NCBI GenBank assembly: GCA_017654935.2
Contig: CM065704.1
Span: 19,795,320 to 19,859,319 of the forward strand
Origin: Phymorhynchus buccinoides
Taxonomy: Eukaryota > Mollusca > Gastropoda > Neogastropoda > Raphitomidae
Direction of reading: 5' to 3'
Length of the DNA stretch: 64,000 bases
Part shown: piece by piece, positions 25,785 through 38,422 of the stretch
Numbering within the stretch: position 1 is the first letter of the stretch
How the letters are laid out: each line of letters opens with the position of its first letter
Position numbers and translations under genes: made by a program
The notes under the pieces: generated by a model
What the model was told of the DNA's origin: nothing
Databases searched by the model: none
The model's input: the letters and a program-made list of their open reading frames with translations, nothing else

Positions 25785-27090
25785 GATGGCTTATATTTGT
25801 CTTTAGGACAAACATGACAGGATTCTCCCTTTTCATCAACCATCTTTACATCATCTTCAATCTCTCTCTCTCTCTCTTATTTGCTGATGACCCTACCCCG
25901 CTGTCCCCTTTGATATGGGCAGATGGCCCAGTTCAGTAAAATATTGTTGTTCATTGTTCTCTCTCTCTTTCTTTCTGTGGCGATATTGTTGTGGCCTACC
26001 GCAATTTCATAAGCTACTATATACGTCACAGCTTACCTCAAGACACAAATGACGTCAGTGTCACTTTGCATCACTGTAACACTCTGTAACATGCATACTC
26101 TAAATAGCATTCTATGCATTTTGTAGAAGGGATTTTGAGTAAAGAAATTTGAAAATGTTTGTCCCCACTTCCAGTTGGCACTTCTGGCTCAGTTTTATAT
26201 CGGAAGTGTTGCAAAGATACTCCTTAATAATCAATGAAAATATGAATGCATTCCGCGAAAATATTCAATTTTATTCAAGATTGAATATTGGCCGAATTTG
26301 GTCAATTTTAGCCCATATTGGGCGTAGAGCATGAGAATAGTGTCCGTCAATGTTCCTGTAAATTTAAGCGAAATCGGTTGGAAAACTTCCAAACTATTTA
26401 ACATATCGTCAACAAACTCCGTTCAGACCTGGGCCAACATAATAAGGGCTACAATATCCAATAGTTAGTTTTGTGACCTCACTTCCGGTTTTGGCTATTC
26501 CGTGAACCAAATAAAAACTGTCTGACCATAGCAGGGACACTTCCGGTTCGTACTTCCGTTTGGGTTTTATTCCGAAAGTGTTGCAAATCTATTTTGTAGT
26601 CAATTCGGAAAATATGAACGAAATCCGTTCAGCCGTTTTTGAGATATTTTAAATTGAAATTTTGCCGATTTCGCGGTTTTTCGGCCATATTGTACCGACA
26701 ATTCGGCGAAATCATTTAATATTTCACATTTCACATACCCATAAGGACCTGCAACGTTTCTGAAAATGTCAGCCAAATCAGACGAAAAAAGGGGAAGAAA
26801 ACAAAAAGAGAAGAATTTTGACGAATGCAATAGGATTCTTTCTCCCTTTTCATCAACCACCTTTTCATCATCTTCAATCAAGTACCTCAGCTTCTATTTT
26901 TTGTCATTCTAATCTCTCTCTCTCTCTCTCTCTCTCTGATTCATATTTTCACTGTTTATTAAGGAGTGTCTTTGCAACACTTCCGATATGAAACTGAGCC
27001 AGAAGTGCCAACTGGAAGTGGGGACAAACATTTTCAATTTTATTTACTCAAAACCCCTTCCACAAAATGCATAGAATGCTATTTAGAGTA
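25785..27090 (-). mobile_element. Family III interspersed element, inverted mosaic copies
   Basis: Starts TAACTAGATGGCTTATATTT then GTC; contains a (TC)n tract, a GTGGCGATATTGTTGTGG block, a TGTTACAGAGTG/AAAGTGACACTGACGTCA block and CACTTCCAGTTGGCACTTCT. The same blocks recur in reverse order and orientation at 29466-31450. A second partial copy starts near 26530. Phrases such as CGAAAAACCGCGAAATCGG give open frames by chance. No protein recognised. Confidence 0.6.
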
Positions 27091-27440
27091 AGGTAGACTG
27101 TTACATATTCGGCCAGTTTAAACAGTTATCGTATGTTTCGACATATTCTGGCTTGTAGATGCAGCATCTGATTCATATTTTCAATCCATTAATAGAATCG
27201 ATCCATCAGAAAGCGGTTTAAAGAAACTGTTTACGGTTTTCTCATGAATAATCATCAGAAAATGACTGCAAACAAAGTCACGTGTCTTGTGACAATTTCG
27301 TCCATATACCATGCAATTTCGTCCAGGCATAACATGCAATTTTGTCCAAAGACAAAAAGCAAAGCACAGTGACTAATAGAATAGCTGAATATGTGTTTAT
27401 TTTATTTTATTTTTATTAAGATAATCTGTGTGATGGAAAA

Positions 27441-28947
27441 ACAAGTGGCAAAGCCTTCAAGGCTCACTCACTGTGCTTTTTTATAGATAGATCTAGATGC
27501 CAGGGATAGATCTAAATGCCAATCATTTACTTTCAAATAAACTCCATACCAACATTTTGCTGGACCACCCCTGGACATCCCTTGATGTGATATATCACAC
27601 TACAAAAGTTTAAGCGAATCTGTGCAGCAGTTCATGTGATATTGTGATAGACCAAAATTCAAGGTCAAGGGTCAAGGTGATAATGGTCACTGTGGTCGAC
27701 AACACTTTGCATTCCATTTAATCTTAAACTAGTCTATCTGCTTGCCAAATTTGGGACTCTATCTGCCAGTATATAAAACATATCGTCGCTGTCCGACGCT
27801 AACCGTGTATCTACAAAATTTGACAAAAATAGATCTTTTACTGAAACTCCTTCCAGTGACCTCACGCAGGTCTTCTATAAATATCTTGTGTCTGCGACCA
27901 ATGCAAATGCTCAAATTTGTCACATGATACCACGGAAATAATTGTGTATGTGGTGGGTTGTTGCTGGTTTTGACGCGATAAGCGTGTAACTGGTCACGCT
28001 AATCGTGTAACTGCCGGCAGCTGTCGTATCTCCCATTGTGAGAACAATGCACTAACTTTGTGACTAACCATGTAACTGAATTATCACGAACATTTTGGGT
28101 GTTAATGCAACTTTTATTGTGTCACATGTTTACTCATCGGTAAAGAAGAAGGGTCAAGCATATATCAAATGAGGATTGACTTTGTAGCAGGCGACAATAT
28201 GTTTTTTGATGCTCCTGTAAAATCACTGATTGTGTAAATACATGGTTAGCGTCGGACAGCGACGATATGTCCAAAACAAATATTTGATGATGTTCAAGGT
28301 CAAAGGTCAAGGTTAAGGTCAAGAGAGCAAAAGTCACCATAGATGCCATATCACCATAGGCTAATGCACCACCATGCTAAATTTGGGGACATTAACTGCG
28401 AAACTGAAATGTATGGCCAAGACAAAAATTAAACGTCGAAGGTCAAAGGTCAAGGTCTTTTGTTAATTTTAATATGGAAACCATCTTTCTTGAAAGCTTG
28501 GGTAAAGGTCAAGATGTGCCACCACCCCTACATTTCTCGGTCAATTGTATTTTTCCGTTTTTACCCTAACCCTATAAGACGGAAAAACGCAACGAACCAC
28601 AACTGTGACAAATCGCGGTGTACTGCAGTACATAGTGGGGGGTTAGGGTTAGGTTTAGGGCTAGGGTTAGGGTTAGGGTTAGTATTTCCATAAAGAGAAT
28701 TAGCTGAAAATGTTCCTAAAATACAGCTTTATGTATGGTAAGAAAGGCAAAAACGGAAGAATACAATTAACCGAGAAATGCAGGGGGAAAACTTGCCTAT
28801 GTGTATGCAAAGTTTGAACTATGTACGCCTTGTAGTTCCCGAGAAAAAGCCAACGTTAAAGTTACCACAGACAGACACACATAAACACACAGACACCCGG
28901 AAAACCGAACATAGACTCACTTCGTGTCATTGACACGAGTGAGCCAA
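27441..28947 (+). mobile_element. Family II interspersed element with AGGTCA clusters
   Basis: Left end ACAAGTGGCAAAGCCTTCAA then GGCTCACTC; right end GACTCACTTCGTGTC then ACACGAGTGAGCC. AGGTCA clusters lie at 27660, 28295-28320 and 28438-28456, including two perfect direct repeats with one-base spacing. ATCGTCGC(T)GTCCGACGCTAACC (27782) recurs inverted at 28245. A MITE is inserted at 28525. No ORF with recognisable homology. Confidence 0.55.
28525..28787. mobile_element. MITE carrying telomere-like repeats in its arms
   Basis: Terminal inverted repeats of about 40 bp (CCCTACATTTCTCGGTCAAT... and, inverted, CCCCTGCATTTCTCGGTTAA..., both continuing TTGTAT.(T/C)TTCCGTTTTT). Just inside the left arm is CCCTAACCCT (28563); just inside the right arm are about seven GGTTAGGG-type units (28636-28684), in the inverted orientation. 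263 bp, non-coding. Confidence 0.7.
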
Positions 28948-29465
28948 CAAAAGAAAAGGCCCCCAGTACATTTTATCAGGGGGGTCAAAAATCCACTGTG
29001 GCAGTTGTAAGCCCCTCAGTAGTGAGACACTGGACAAAATTGCATGGATGCTTGTGTTTTTACAATACAAATTCGTACAGTTGATTTGTCATAAATATAT
29101 TAATCTAACATTTTTTTAAAAATTGCCTATTGAAAATTGATCATCTTAAAATACATGCATCACACTTGTTGTTGTGAAAACAAAGGGACATTGACAATTG
29201 TTTTATGCACCTTTTTCTGCGTGATTTACAGTGTTATGGTATGTGACTGTCTTCAGACAGTTGCTAAGATTTAGATCCAACTTTTCATGCAGATCACACG
29301 AACTTAATTGTAATGAATAAACTAATGAATAGTATTGTTTTTATTATTGGGATTCCTTTTAGGGTTTACAACAGTTATGTGTGTTTATTATCCTTTAGAA
29401 TAGATACAATACAGTTTCAAAGTGAGTAACCATGCAAATTGGACGAAAATGCATGGTGGACGAAT
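28948..29465. other. AT-rich GPCR intron DNA
   Basis: No gene or recognised repeat. Confidence 0.6.
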
Positions 29466-31450
<1,985 letters not shown>

Positions 31451-31459
31451 TGCTCTTAA

Positions 31460-31920
31460 AGCAGGTGTGTGTGTGTGTGTGAGTGTGTTGTGTGTGTTCT
31501 GTGTGGGTATATCTGCTTGCATGTGTATGAGTGTATGCGTGCGCAGGAGAGATTGTGTTCACTAGAGGGGAGGAGGGGGGAGAGGAGTGTGTGTGAGTAT
31601 GTGTCTGTGAGTGTGAGTACACGTGAGTGCTTTGTGTATGTGAGTGCGCGTGTGTGTATGTGTGTGCGTGCGTGTGCGCGTGTTTGTACAAGTGTATGCT
31701 TGAGTAAGTTTGTGTGCGTTTCAGTAAGAATGTGTTTTCTGTGTGTTTGATGAAATGTGTGTGGGTATGTGTGTGTATGTCTGTGTGCAAGAACGCGTTC
31801 ACGCTCGTGCGTGCACGTACGTGCGTGTGTGTCTGTTTTGCGTGTGTGAGTGTTTCAATACTGATTGTAAAGCGCTTTGTGCTCGATAAAAAGCGCTATA
31901 TAAATATCCGTTTATTATTA
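31460..31920 (+). repeat. GT-rich tract followed by a LINE 3' tail
   Basis: GT-rich low complexity (31465-31855), then TGTAAAGCGCTTTGTGCTC and AGCGCTATATAAATATCC with (ATT)n, the conserved 3' tail of L2/CR1-group LINEs. Confidence 0.75.
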
Positions 31921-31937
31921 AAGGCCTCTAGTTATTA

Positions 31938-32031
31938 ATATTATTATCATTATTATTATAAATATCATATTATTATTATTATTATTATTACCAGAGAAGG
32001 GAAAGAAGAAAAAAACAGTAGTAGTAGTAAT

Positions 32032-32093
<62 letters not shown>

Positions 32094-32120
32094 GAGGAGG
32101 AGGAGGAGGAGGAGGAGGAT
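31938..32120. repeat. (ATT)n, (AGC/AGT)n and (GGA)n trinucleotide cluster
   Basis: ATT units 31938-31990, AGT/AGC 32018-32091, GGA 32092-32119. Confidence 0.95.
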
Positions 32121-32149
32121 AGTACAGTATTCTCGGTAGTGTCACATAA

Positions 32150-32267
32150 TTATGCTGGTTTGGGATGACGCTCCTCACAAGGAACTCTCTTTGTCTGTAT
32201 CTTTCCTGATCTCTTTCTGTCTTCCTCTCTCTTCCTCTCTGCCTCTCTGTTACTCTCTCTCTCCCCC

Positions 32268-32307
<40 letters not shown>

Positions 32308-32406
32308 ATCTCTATCCCCCTTCCTCACACACACCTGTCTCTGAATGGTGAGGTCAAAGCATCCCTCGAAGTAGTGCAACAGATGCTGGTTTGGGTTGAT
32401 GCTCTC
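32150..32406 (-). pseudogene. Decayed copies of the TM5 exon 3' half
   Basis: On the minus strand 32335-32400 reads NPNQHLLHYFEGCFDLTIQR then Q and a GTGTGT donor, nearly the last 20 residues of the exon at 32475-32684 (NQHLLHYSKGCFDLSIQRQ). A further piece at 32150-32185 reads VRSVIPNQH, from the middle of the same exon. They lie downstream of the intact exon, within TC-rich sequence. The first copy keeps an acceptor-like AACCAG and would be a 51-nt in-frame exon. Confidence 0.75.
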
Positions 32407-32474
32407 TCTCCCTTCTATCTCCCCCCCCCCCCCGCCCCGCCCTCTCTCTCTCTTTCTCCCCTCCCCCCCCACAC

Positions 32475-32684
32475 CTGTCTCTGAATGGAGAGGTCGAAGC
32501 ATCCCTTGGAGTAGTGCAAGAGGTGTTGGTTTCGGATGACGCTCCTCACGCGGAACGAGGACCTGATCTGGCGGGCGATGAGGAAGTTGAACAGGGTCAG
32601 AAGACAGAAGGGAAAGAACGAGTAGACCGTGGTGGACAGCCAGAAGTATTCGTTGCTCATGAAGTCTTTGTACTGCTCCTTGTA
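32475..32684 (-). CDS. Class A neuropeptide-type GPCR, TM5 and loop 3 exon
   Basis: A 210-nt exon, 70 residues, phase 0 at both ends. The acceptor is TTGATCATTCAG above 32684; the donor is CAG|GTGTGG below 32475. Residues 1-13 (YKEQYKDFMSNEY) finish extracellular loop 2. Residues about 14-40 (WLSTTVYSFFPFCLLTLFNF then LIARQI) are TM5 with the conserved Pro. The rest (RSSFRVRSVIRNQHL...GCFDLSIQRQ) is the basic intracellular loop 3 leading into TM6. It joins the TM4 exon (ending TLQCQ) and the TM6/TM7 exon (starting VNLML) in phase. The tandem partial copies of its 3' half just downstream are not needed for a complete receptor. Confidence 0.85.
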
Positions 32685-32689
32685 CTGAA

Positions 32690-33155
32690 TGATCAAGGAA
32701 AGAAAGAAAGAAAGAAAAACAACCATCAACCGACAAACGTTTGGTCGGATCTGCTCTTTGTACTGAACGAAAGAGAACCAAAAAAAGGAGAGAAAAAAAG
32801 GAAAAATATATATCAACTGACAATATATTTAGCTGGATGCGGCGCGCGGGGGAGAGGGGGACGGAGGGAAGAGTGGGTGGGTGAATGGATGGATGGATGA
32901 AGTACTGTGGATGAAGGGAGACAGAAAGGATGGATGAGAGAGCTAGGGGTGCAGGGGTGGAAGGAAAGAGAAAAGATGAGCATATTATGAAAGGATAGAT
33001 GGTTGATCAAAAGACAAAATCATGGGTGGACTGTGTACGGACGGACGGATGGTCTGATGGAAGGGAGGGGGATCGGAGGAATAGTGGATTAAAGGGTTAA
33101 TGAAGTGCTAGCAAATGTGTTTAAGATTTTGCGGCTTTCTAATATTTGCTAATTT
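32690..33155. other. GPCR intron, purine-rich and GGAT repeats
   Basis: AAAG repeats (32697-32720), GGAT/GGAC runs (32885-33050). TTTGGTCGGATCTGCTCTTTGT then ACTGAA(C) at about 32742-32768 repeats the acceptor region of the TM5 exon (minus strand TTCAGTACAAAGAGCAGATC), another decayed piece. Confidence 0.55.
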
Positions 33156-33361
33156 ACCTGGCATTGCAAATGTTCCGTGATGCACGACCCTTGAGGTCCA
33201 GAGCTGTTGGGGGTAGATAAGAACCAACAACACAACCCTCTATCCTATAAATATTCTTCCTTTTCTCCTCCTCCTCCTCCTCCCCCTCCCTCTCCTTCTC
33301 CTCTTCTTACCTGGCACTGCAGAGCCTCGTGATGCACGACCCTTGAGGTCCAGAGCTGTTG
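33156..33361 (-). pseudogene. Two decayed copies of the TM4 exon 3' half
   Basis: On the minus strand 33311-33355 reads LWTSRVVHHEALQCQ with donor GTAAGAAGAG. 33158-33203 reads LWTSRVVHHG.FAMPG with a GTAA donor but changed reading. Both match the end of the exon at 33473-33577 (LWTSRLVHHETLQCQ) and are preceded by an acceptor-like CCCCCAACAG. Spacings of 153 and 162 bp show tandem duplication of exon end plus intron. The middle copy would be a clean 45-nt in-frame exon. Confidence 0.75.
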
Positions 33362-33472
33362 GGGGTAGATAAGAACCAACAACACAATCCTCTATCCTAT
33401 AAATAGTCTTCCTTTTCTCCTTCTCCTCCTCCCCCTCCTCCTCCTCCCCCCCCCCCCCCCTCCTCTTCTTAC

Positions 33473-33577
33473 CTGGCACTGCAGAGTTTCGTGATGCACA
33501 AGCCTTGAGGTCCAGAGCTGGGGAAGATAGATGAGGGCCAGCACCACCCCCACTACCAGCAGCACCACCAGCACCTG
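33473..33577 (-). CDS. Class A neuropeptide-type GPCR, TM4 exon
   Basis: A 105-nt exon, 35 residues, phase 0 at both ends: QVLVVLLVVGVVLALIYLPQ then LWTSRLVHHETLQCQ. The hydrophobic first 18 residues with the following Pro are TM4. The Cys at residue 34 is placed to be the loop-2 Cys that pairs with TM3 in class A receptors. The acceptor is a NAGNAG site (TTCAGCAG), so the first Gln may be included or skipped. The donor is CAG|GTAAGA. It follows the TM3 exon (ending SAHK, phase 0). Confidence 0.85.
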
Positions 33578-33584
33578 CTGAACA

Positions 33585-34439
33585 TACACACATTCCCCAC
33601 GTCAATATCATCACAGAAGTTCTCTTCTTCCTTTTCATCGTCGATCGCTCAGACAGTTTCTCGTCATATGAGCGCAGATGCGTCACGCTGCCATAATGCA
33701 CCTATAGTGGAGGAATAAAACTATGAAGGTATGCTTACGGCGTAAACTAATTGCTTTTAAAGCTATTTCAATTGTTTCGAATTTTCGTAAGCATACTTAA
33801 TAATCCTAGAAAGTTTTAACCAAAATTAAATGGGGAGAAACAGAGTAAATCGCTAATTAAAGTAAGTACTATTTTCTTTTGCGCATTTAGCTCCTTTCGA
33901 TATTGTACGGCTTACAGTGATTGCGTGCGTAGTGACGTCTTGGAAAAAACACACGCTCTTTACAAAAAGCATCTCATCAACACAAAAAATAAGAAGTAAA
34001 ATTGCATCAAATCACTGTTTCTAAGTTATCTAACTATCATGCTTTATGAAACATTGCAGTTTGTTCTGAATCGACATCAATGGCGTAGTAATACAGCAGT
34101 CTTTGTCACCAAGATAAACAGTGGCTACCGAAGTAAGAGAAGCATGCTAAAACTTATGGGAAAATAACAGATTATATGCATTTTTGTTTAGCCATTCTGT
34201 GTACAATAACAGTGACAATCACCTGTGTATGTTTCGCAAAGCGTAGCAAAGATTTCTGGCAAAGTGAGACAAGCAAAGCATCATTCTTAAAAAAAGAATG
34301 TGCCAAGCTCGCCTTTATGACCCTCACCAACACAGTACACATCAACAATGGTGGAGAGGACAACATACAAACAAATCAACACATGTCCAAGAGTGGCATA
34401 GCCTTCTAACCTTGAATATGTTACACATAAACAACATAC
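33585..34439. other. GPCR intron, AT-rich, with a small hairpin
   Basis: GGTATGCTTACG (33729) and CGTAAGCATACTT (33786) form a hairpin of about 70 bp. A 77-residue plus-strand frame at 34176-34409 has no recognised homology and no splice support. Confidence 0.5.
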
Positions 34440-34965
34440 AACACAGAACAAACAGCTAAGTCCTTCGGACAGTGTAAAGAACTCTAACTACACCGGACAC
34501 TTGATAATATTAGTGACCCTTCCGGCTTGGGGCTAAACGTTTCAAACGTTTCCTTTCGGATTTCATTTTTCATACATATTTTGTTTTGGCGCCTTTGAGC
34601 TGCTTTCTTATTGCTGCATAATCTGTTTTTCAGATTTATCAGTAAATAAAATACAAGTGTACAAATAATTCTGAACCCTTTGGTCAGACTGATGAGAGTG
34701 GAAGTTTTGTAATTTTCATGTAAAATCTACTTATTTCTGTCTGTCATTTAGAGCAAATCTACCACTTGTATTTCCTTCAATCATACGAGCCAGAACCCGG
34801 GCAAAAATATAAATCTATTAGATGAAAAGGGGCCGGGAAAGTTGCTCATCTCCCACACCCTAGAGAAGTGGTCTAAAGGAAAATTTTCTCATTGAAAATT
34901 TAACATTTTGAAAGTCTACCCCTAGAGACTTCTCCTTTAACCCATTCCCTCGTCACACAAACTTT
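34440..34965 (+). mobile_element. LTR-like repeat, copy 1
   Basis: Shared with 54215-54692: GACCCTTCCGGC, TATTTTGTTTTGGCGCC, AATAAAATACAAGTGT, CCTTTGGTCAGACTGATGAG then AGTGG, GAGCCAGAACCCGGGC, GGGGCCGGGAAAGTTGCTCA and a terminal CTCGTCACA. A poly(A) signal AATAAA lies at 34645. Ending in CACA with a poly(A) signal suggests an LTR; no internal retrotransposon proteins flank it. Confidence 0.45.
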
Positions 34966-35199
34966 GTAAGAGTTTTGAGTGACAAAACAAGGCAGGAGAA
35001 TGGACCAGTAAAGCAGAAAGATAGTACATGACAGTAAGAATAGGGAAAAGGCACAGTCAAAGAGAGAGCCGGATTAGAGGAAGTTACAAGCACAGGATTT
35101 CCAGAAGGTGGGGAAAATGTATACGAAAGACCCCCCAGGCATCCCCACGGGAAGATCATGTGGCATCGCTCGCACACTTTCCCTCCGCTGCTCTTTTCT

Positions 35200-35640
35200 T
35201 TCCTCGTCATTATCGTCGTTGACGACATAATTGCTGTACTCGTTCTTGTTGTCGTTGATATCGTCATCATTTTTATCGTCATCCTCATCATCATCATCGC
35301 TATTGTCATCGTCATCATCGTCATCATCATCATCATCATTATTGTCATCACCACCACCACCACCATCATCATCATCGTAGTCGTCGTCATCACCATAATC
35401 ATCATCATTAGCAGCAGTGGCAGCAGAATCATCGCCGCCGTTGTTCTCCTCCTCATTATCATCATCATCGTCATCATCATCATTATCGTCGCTGTTGATT
35501 GTTTTAGCCTGCTTCTTCTAATCATCATCGTCGTCTTTGTTGTCATCATCATTGTCCTTCTCCTCCTCCCTTTCCTCCTCATCCTTGTAGTCGTTATCAC
35601 CATTAATTAACATTATCGTGTCGTCATCGTCATCAACCTC
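35200..35640. repeat. (TCA/TCG)n imperfect trinucleotide tract
   Basis: About 440 bp of TCA, TCG and CAC units. Ile/Val and Met/Thr frames are artefacts. Confidence 0.9.
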
Positions 35641-35714
35641 ACAACCATTACTAAGAAATAGAAACACACATGAGGCAAGAACCAATACAAACTATTCACA
35701 TCTGTTGGTGTTAC

Positions 35715-35762
35715 CTTCTAAGCGCTGTTGCTCAGGTGCTCGGTCATCTTGAGGGGAGAGCG
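35715..35762 (-). pseudogene. Decayed copy of the TM3 exon end
   Basis: On the minus strand this aligns with the last 48 nt of the exon at 38423-38546: LSPLKMTEHLSNSA, then TAG where the receptor has His, then Lys and a GTAACA donor. The intact version reads FPLKVTLHQSCSAHK. The stop codon makes it unusable. Confidence 0.7.
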
Positions 35763-35791
35763 AACGACTGACAGGACAACACACTACGAGT

Positions 35792-35804
35792 ACTACTGCT
35801 GCTG

Positions 35805-35882
<78 letters not shown>

Positions 35883-35883
35883 G
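35792..35883. repeat. (CTA)n microsatellite
   Basis: TAC/CTA/CTG units, about 90 bp. Confidence 0.97.
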
Positions 35884-37994
35884 GGGACACTTATTGAATC
35901 AGTACCCCTAAGGATAGAGATCTCTATCTCAAGGGCAGATAATCCCAAAGCTATGAAACTTTCAATGTGGATACTACTGGTAGAGGGCGAAACTTTCAAT
36001 GTGGATACTACTGGTAGAGGGCTATAACTATATACTATACTTATAAAGATCATGTTTGTACTTTTGGCTTAAACGTAAAAATACTTTTTTCTTCAAAAGG
36101 TACGAATTACAAGACCTGTTACGGAATTCGTACCACCAAGTTACTGATATCGTACCAGGGGGTATAGCACTAATTCAACGGTAGGACGCTCGTGACTTGG
36201 TTTTAACCATAGACCATTCTCTCTTCTAAATGTTCCAGTTAATCTCTGTGACGTCAAAGTCATTCTTATGTCATTTTATCATCAAAAGTTTGATGTCACG
36301 TAAAACAGGCCCCTGAATGCATTTTTGACGCTGCGCCATTGAAAAGACGTAGGAGGTACGAATTACGTGATAGTGGTACGAATTGCATGACTATGGCCCA
36401 ATTATTTTTCCTTTTAATATCTTAATTTACAAAGTGGACAACATTGACCCTAAGAACTTAAAGATTTTAAAGTGATATTTCCAGTTTTAATCTTTGCATG
36501 TATGCACTGAATAACAAACAAAACAAGAGGCAAAGCCTGCAAGGCTCACGTCTGATTTTTATTACTATAGCAGGCATGGGAATTCCCATGACAATTCCCA
36601 TGCCTGTATAGAGAGAATACTGTTATGTAGACACTTGTGCATCTGAAAACAGAATTAATTTTTATTTTACTGTGTAAATTAAAATTATTTCTATGCACCC
36701 CTACCCCTTTCTTTAACATTTAATTATATGTATGCGCATGTAACAGTGGAGCCCTATTTTTATTTTTGGCAAACAAGTAAAATTGAAAAGCATATTGACC
36801 AAGCTTTCAGAAAAAACATAGTGACCAATCCCCCCCCGCCGGGGTAAGGGGGGTCTACGGACACCTGTAGTAGGCCTAGTCTTTGCCTGTGGGTCTAAGC
36901 CTCTTACTCTTAGAAAATTAATAATTGAAGTTGCGTGATCTGTTACTGTTTTAAACTGATTGTTCATGCGATGAAAACTTGTTCCACATCATCTACATTT
37001 CTGTAAGATATTTTATATTAGTCCTAATATTTTATTTTCGTTTCGTTAATTCTCCCCCCCCCCCCCCCCTCTGCCACAAAGCAAAGGTCAAGGTCACAGC
37101 CAGCAAGCTCATCCATGTTTATCTTCCCCTGTACAGTCTGCTCGTGGTGATCAATCGTCTAGGACTAACAAAGGATTCGTACGTCGAAGGCAGTGAAATC
37201 GACGAACCCTGGATTTTCCGTATATTTTTTTTCAAGACTGAAATGAATGTGGGCTAAATGTTAAGTACGTCGTCTTGATTATGAGGTAAGGCATGGACTC
37301 TAGGCCTAGGCCTTGTTGCCGGAAGTGCAGTAGGCTAAGTTGTGCGCAGAGATGATGGGCAAATGAACACGAACAACCGTTACTCAAAGGCGCAAATAAA
37401 AGCTAAACAACCGGGCCGTCAACGCACACACTCGGTACATCCATTTGTTACAGAAAATATAAGTTGACGACGTTAAAATGTACCTATTTGTACACACCTG
37501 AAGTCTTGTGTTTCTTTTTAAAGAGCGTTTTTGTATATCTAATGGAGAGTCTTCTTTCCAGTATGTATCTCCTACTCGGTACAACACAACAGTTACAACA
37601 AATGATTTTCTTTCTTTTGTTCCTTACCGATGTATCTGACTGCTTTGATCGTCATGACTTGAAGGCTCACGTCAAAATCAAGTATCCTGCTAACTTTAAC
37701 CCTCTATCATCTTATGTTTTTTTGAGAAAATGACAACGTTAAAGTTTCAGTGGAGAGTGAGAGTCTTCTTTAGTTTGAAGAGTGTGACTGTCACTGAGTC
37801 AAGGTTCAAGGTTGCACAACCTTATCTTTATTTTGTTCTTTATCAATGTATCTGACTGCTTTGATCGTCGTGACTTGAAGGCTCACGTCAAAATCAAGTA
37901 TCCTGCTAACTTTAACCCTCTAACGCCTTATATGTTTAGAGAAAATGACAACGTTAAGGTTTGAGTTAAGGTTAAAGGTCGGGGCCACGGACGC

Positions 37995-38037
<43 letters not shown>

Positions 38038-38325
38038 ACAGACACACAACCGAACATGTACGATACTATAGACTCACTTTGTTTTAAAAAACGACGTGAG
38101 CCAAAAAGCGTTACCTAAAATTACATCAGATGCTGCCAAAATGAACTTACGTTTGTCTTGCAAAGAGTGTTCCGCTTCGTTGCATTTTTGTTGTGATAAA
38201 ATACTTCCCTTCCCCTGTCCAAACTTCACACACAAGTATTAACCCCCAATCTTCTACCGTTTGGTAGGAAACCAGGTGGTACGAATTGCGTGACAGGTAC
38301 TGAATCAATAAGCACCACTAGTAGT
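35880..38325. mobile_element. DNA element with about 25-bp inverted ends and nested insert
   Basis: The left end CTAGGGGACACTTATTGAAT then CAGTACC pairs with the right end (reverse complement CTAGTGGTGCTTATTGATTC then AGTACC). GGTACGAATT or its complement recurs at 36099, 36126, 36357, 36384 and 38279, like subterminal binding sites. Family II (36522-38102) is inserted inside. A 34-bp tandem duplication (CTTTCAATGTGGATACTACT...) lies at 35957-36022. No transposase frame was seen. Confidence 0.5.
36522..38102 (+). mobile_element. Family II interspersed element, third copy
   Basis: Left end AACAAGAGGCAAAGCCTGCA then AGGCTCACG; right end GACTCACTTTG and GACGTGAGCC. Contains AAAGGTCAAGGTCACAG (37082), duplicated TCTGACTGCTTTGATCGTC blocks (37633, 37852) and (CA)n at 37996-38045. 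Confidence 0.55.
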
Positions 38326-38422
38326 AAAATCCCCAAACGATTGGCTGCTTAGCCTAATGTACATACTAAACCCCGTTTTGAATGTCTAAGACGCACTCAT
38401 GACTACAGGGCCTGGTGCTTAC

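Noticed and set aside
34176..34409. 77-codon frame
   Set aside because: No recognised homology, no splice signals, composition like its flanks.
35158..35610. 150-codon Ile/Val-rich membrane protein
   Set aside because: Translation of TCA/TCG trinucleotide repeats.
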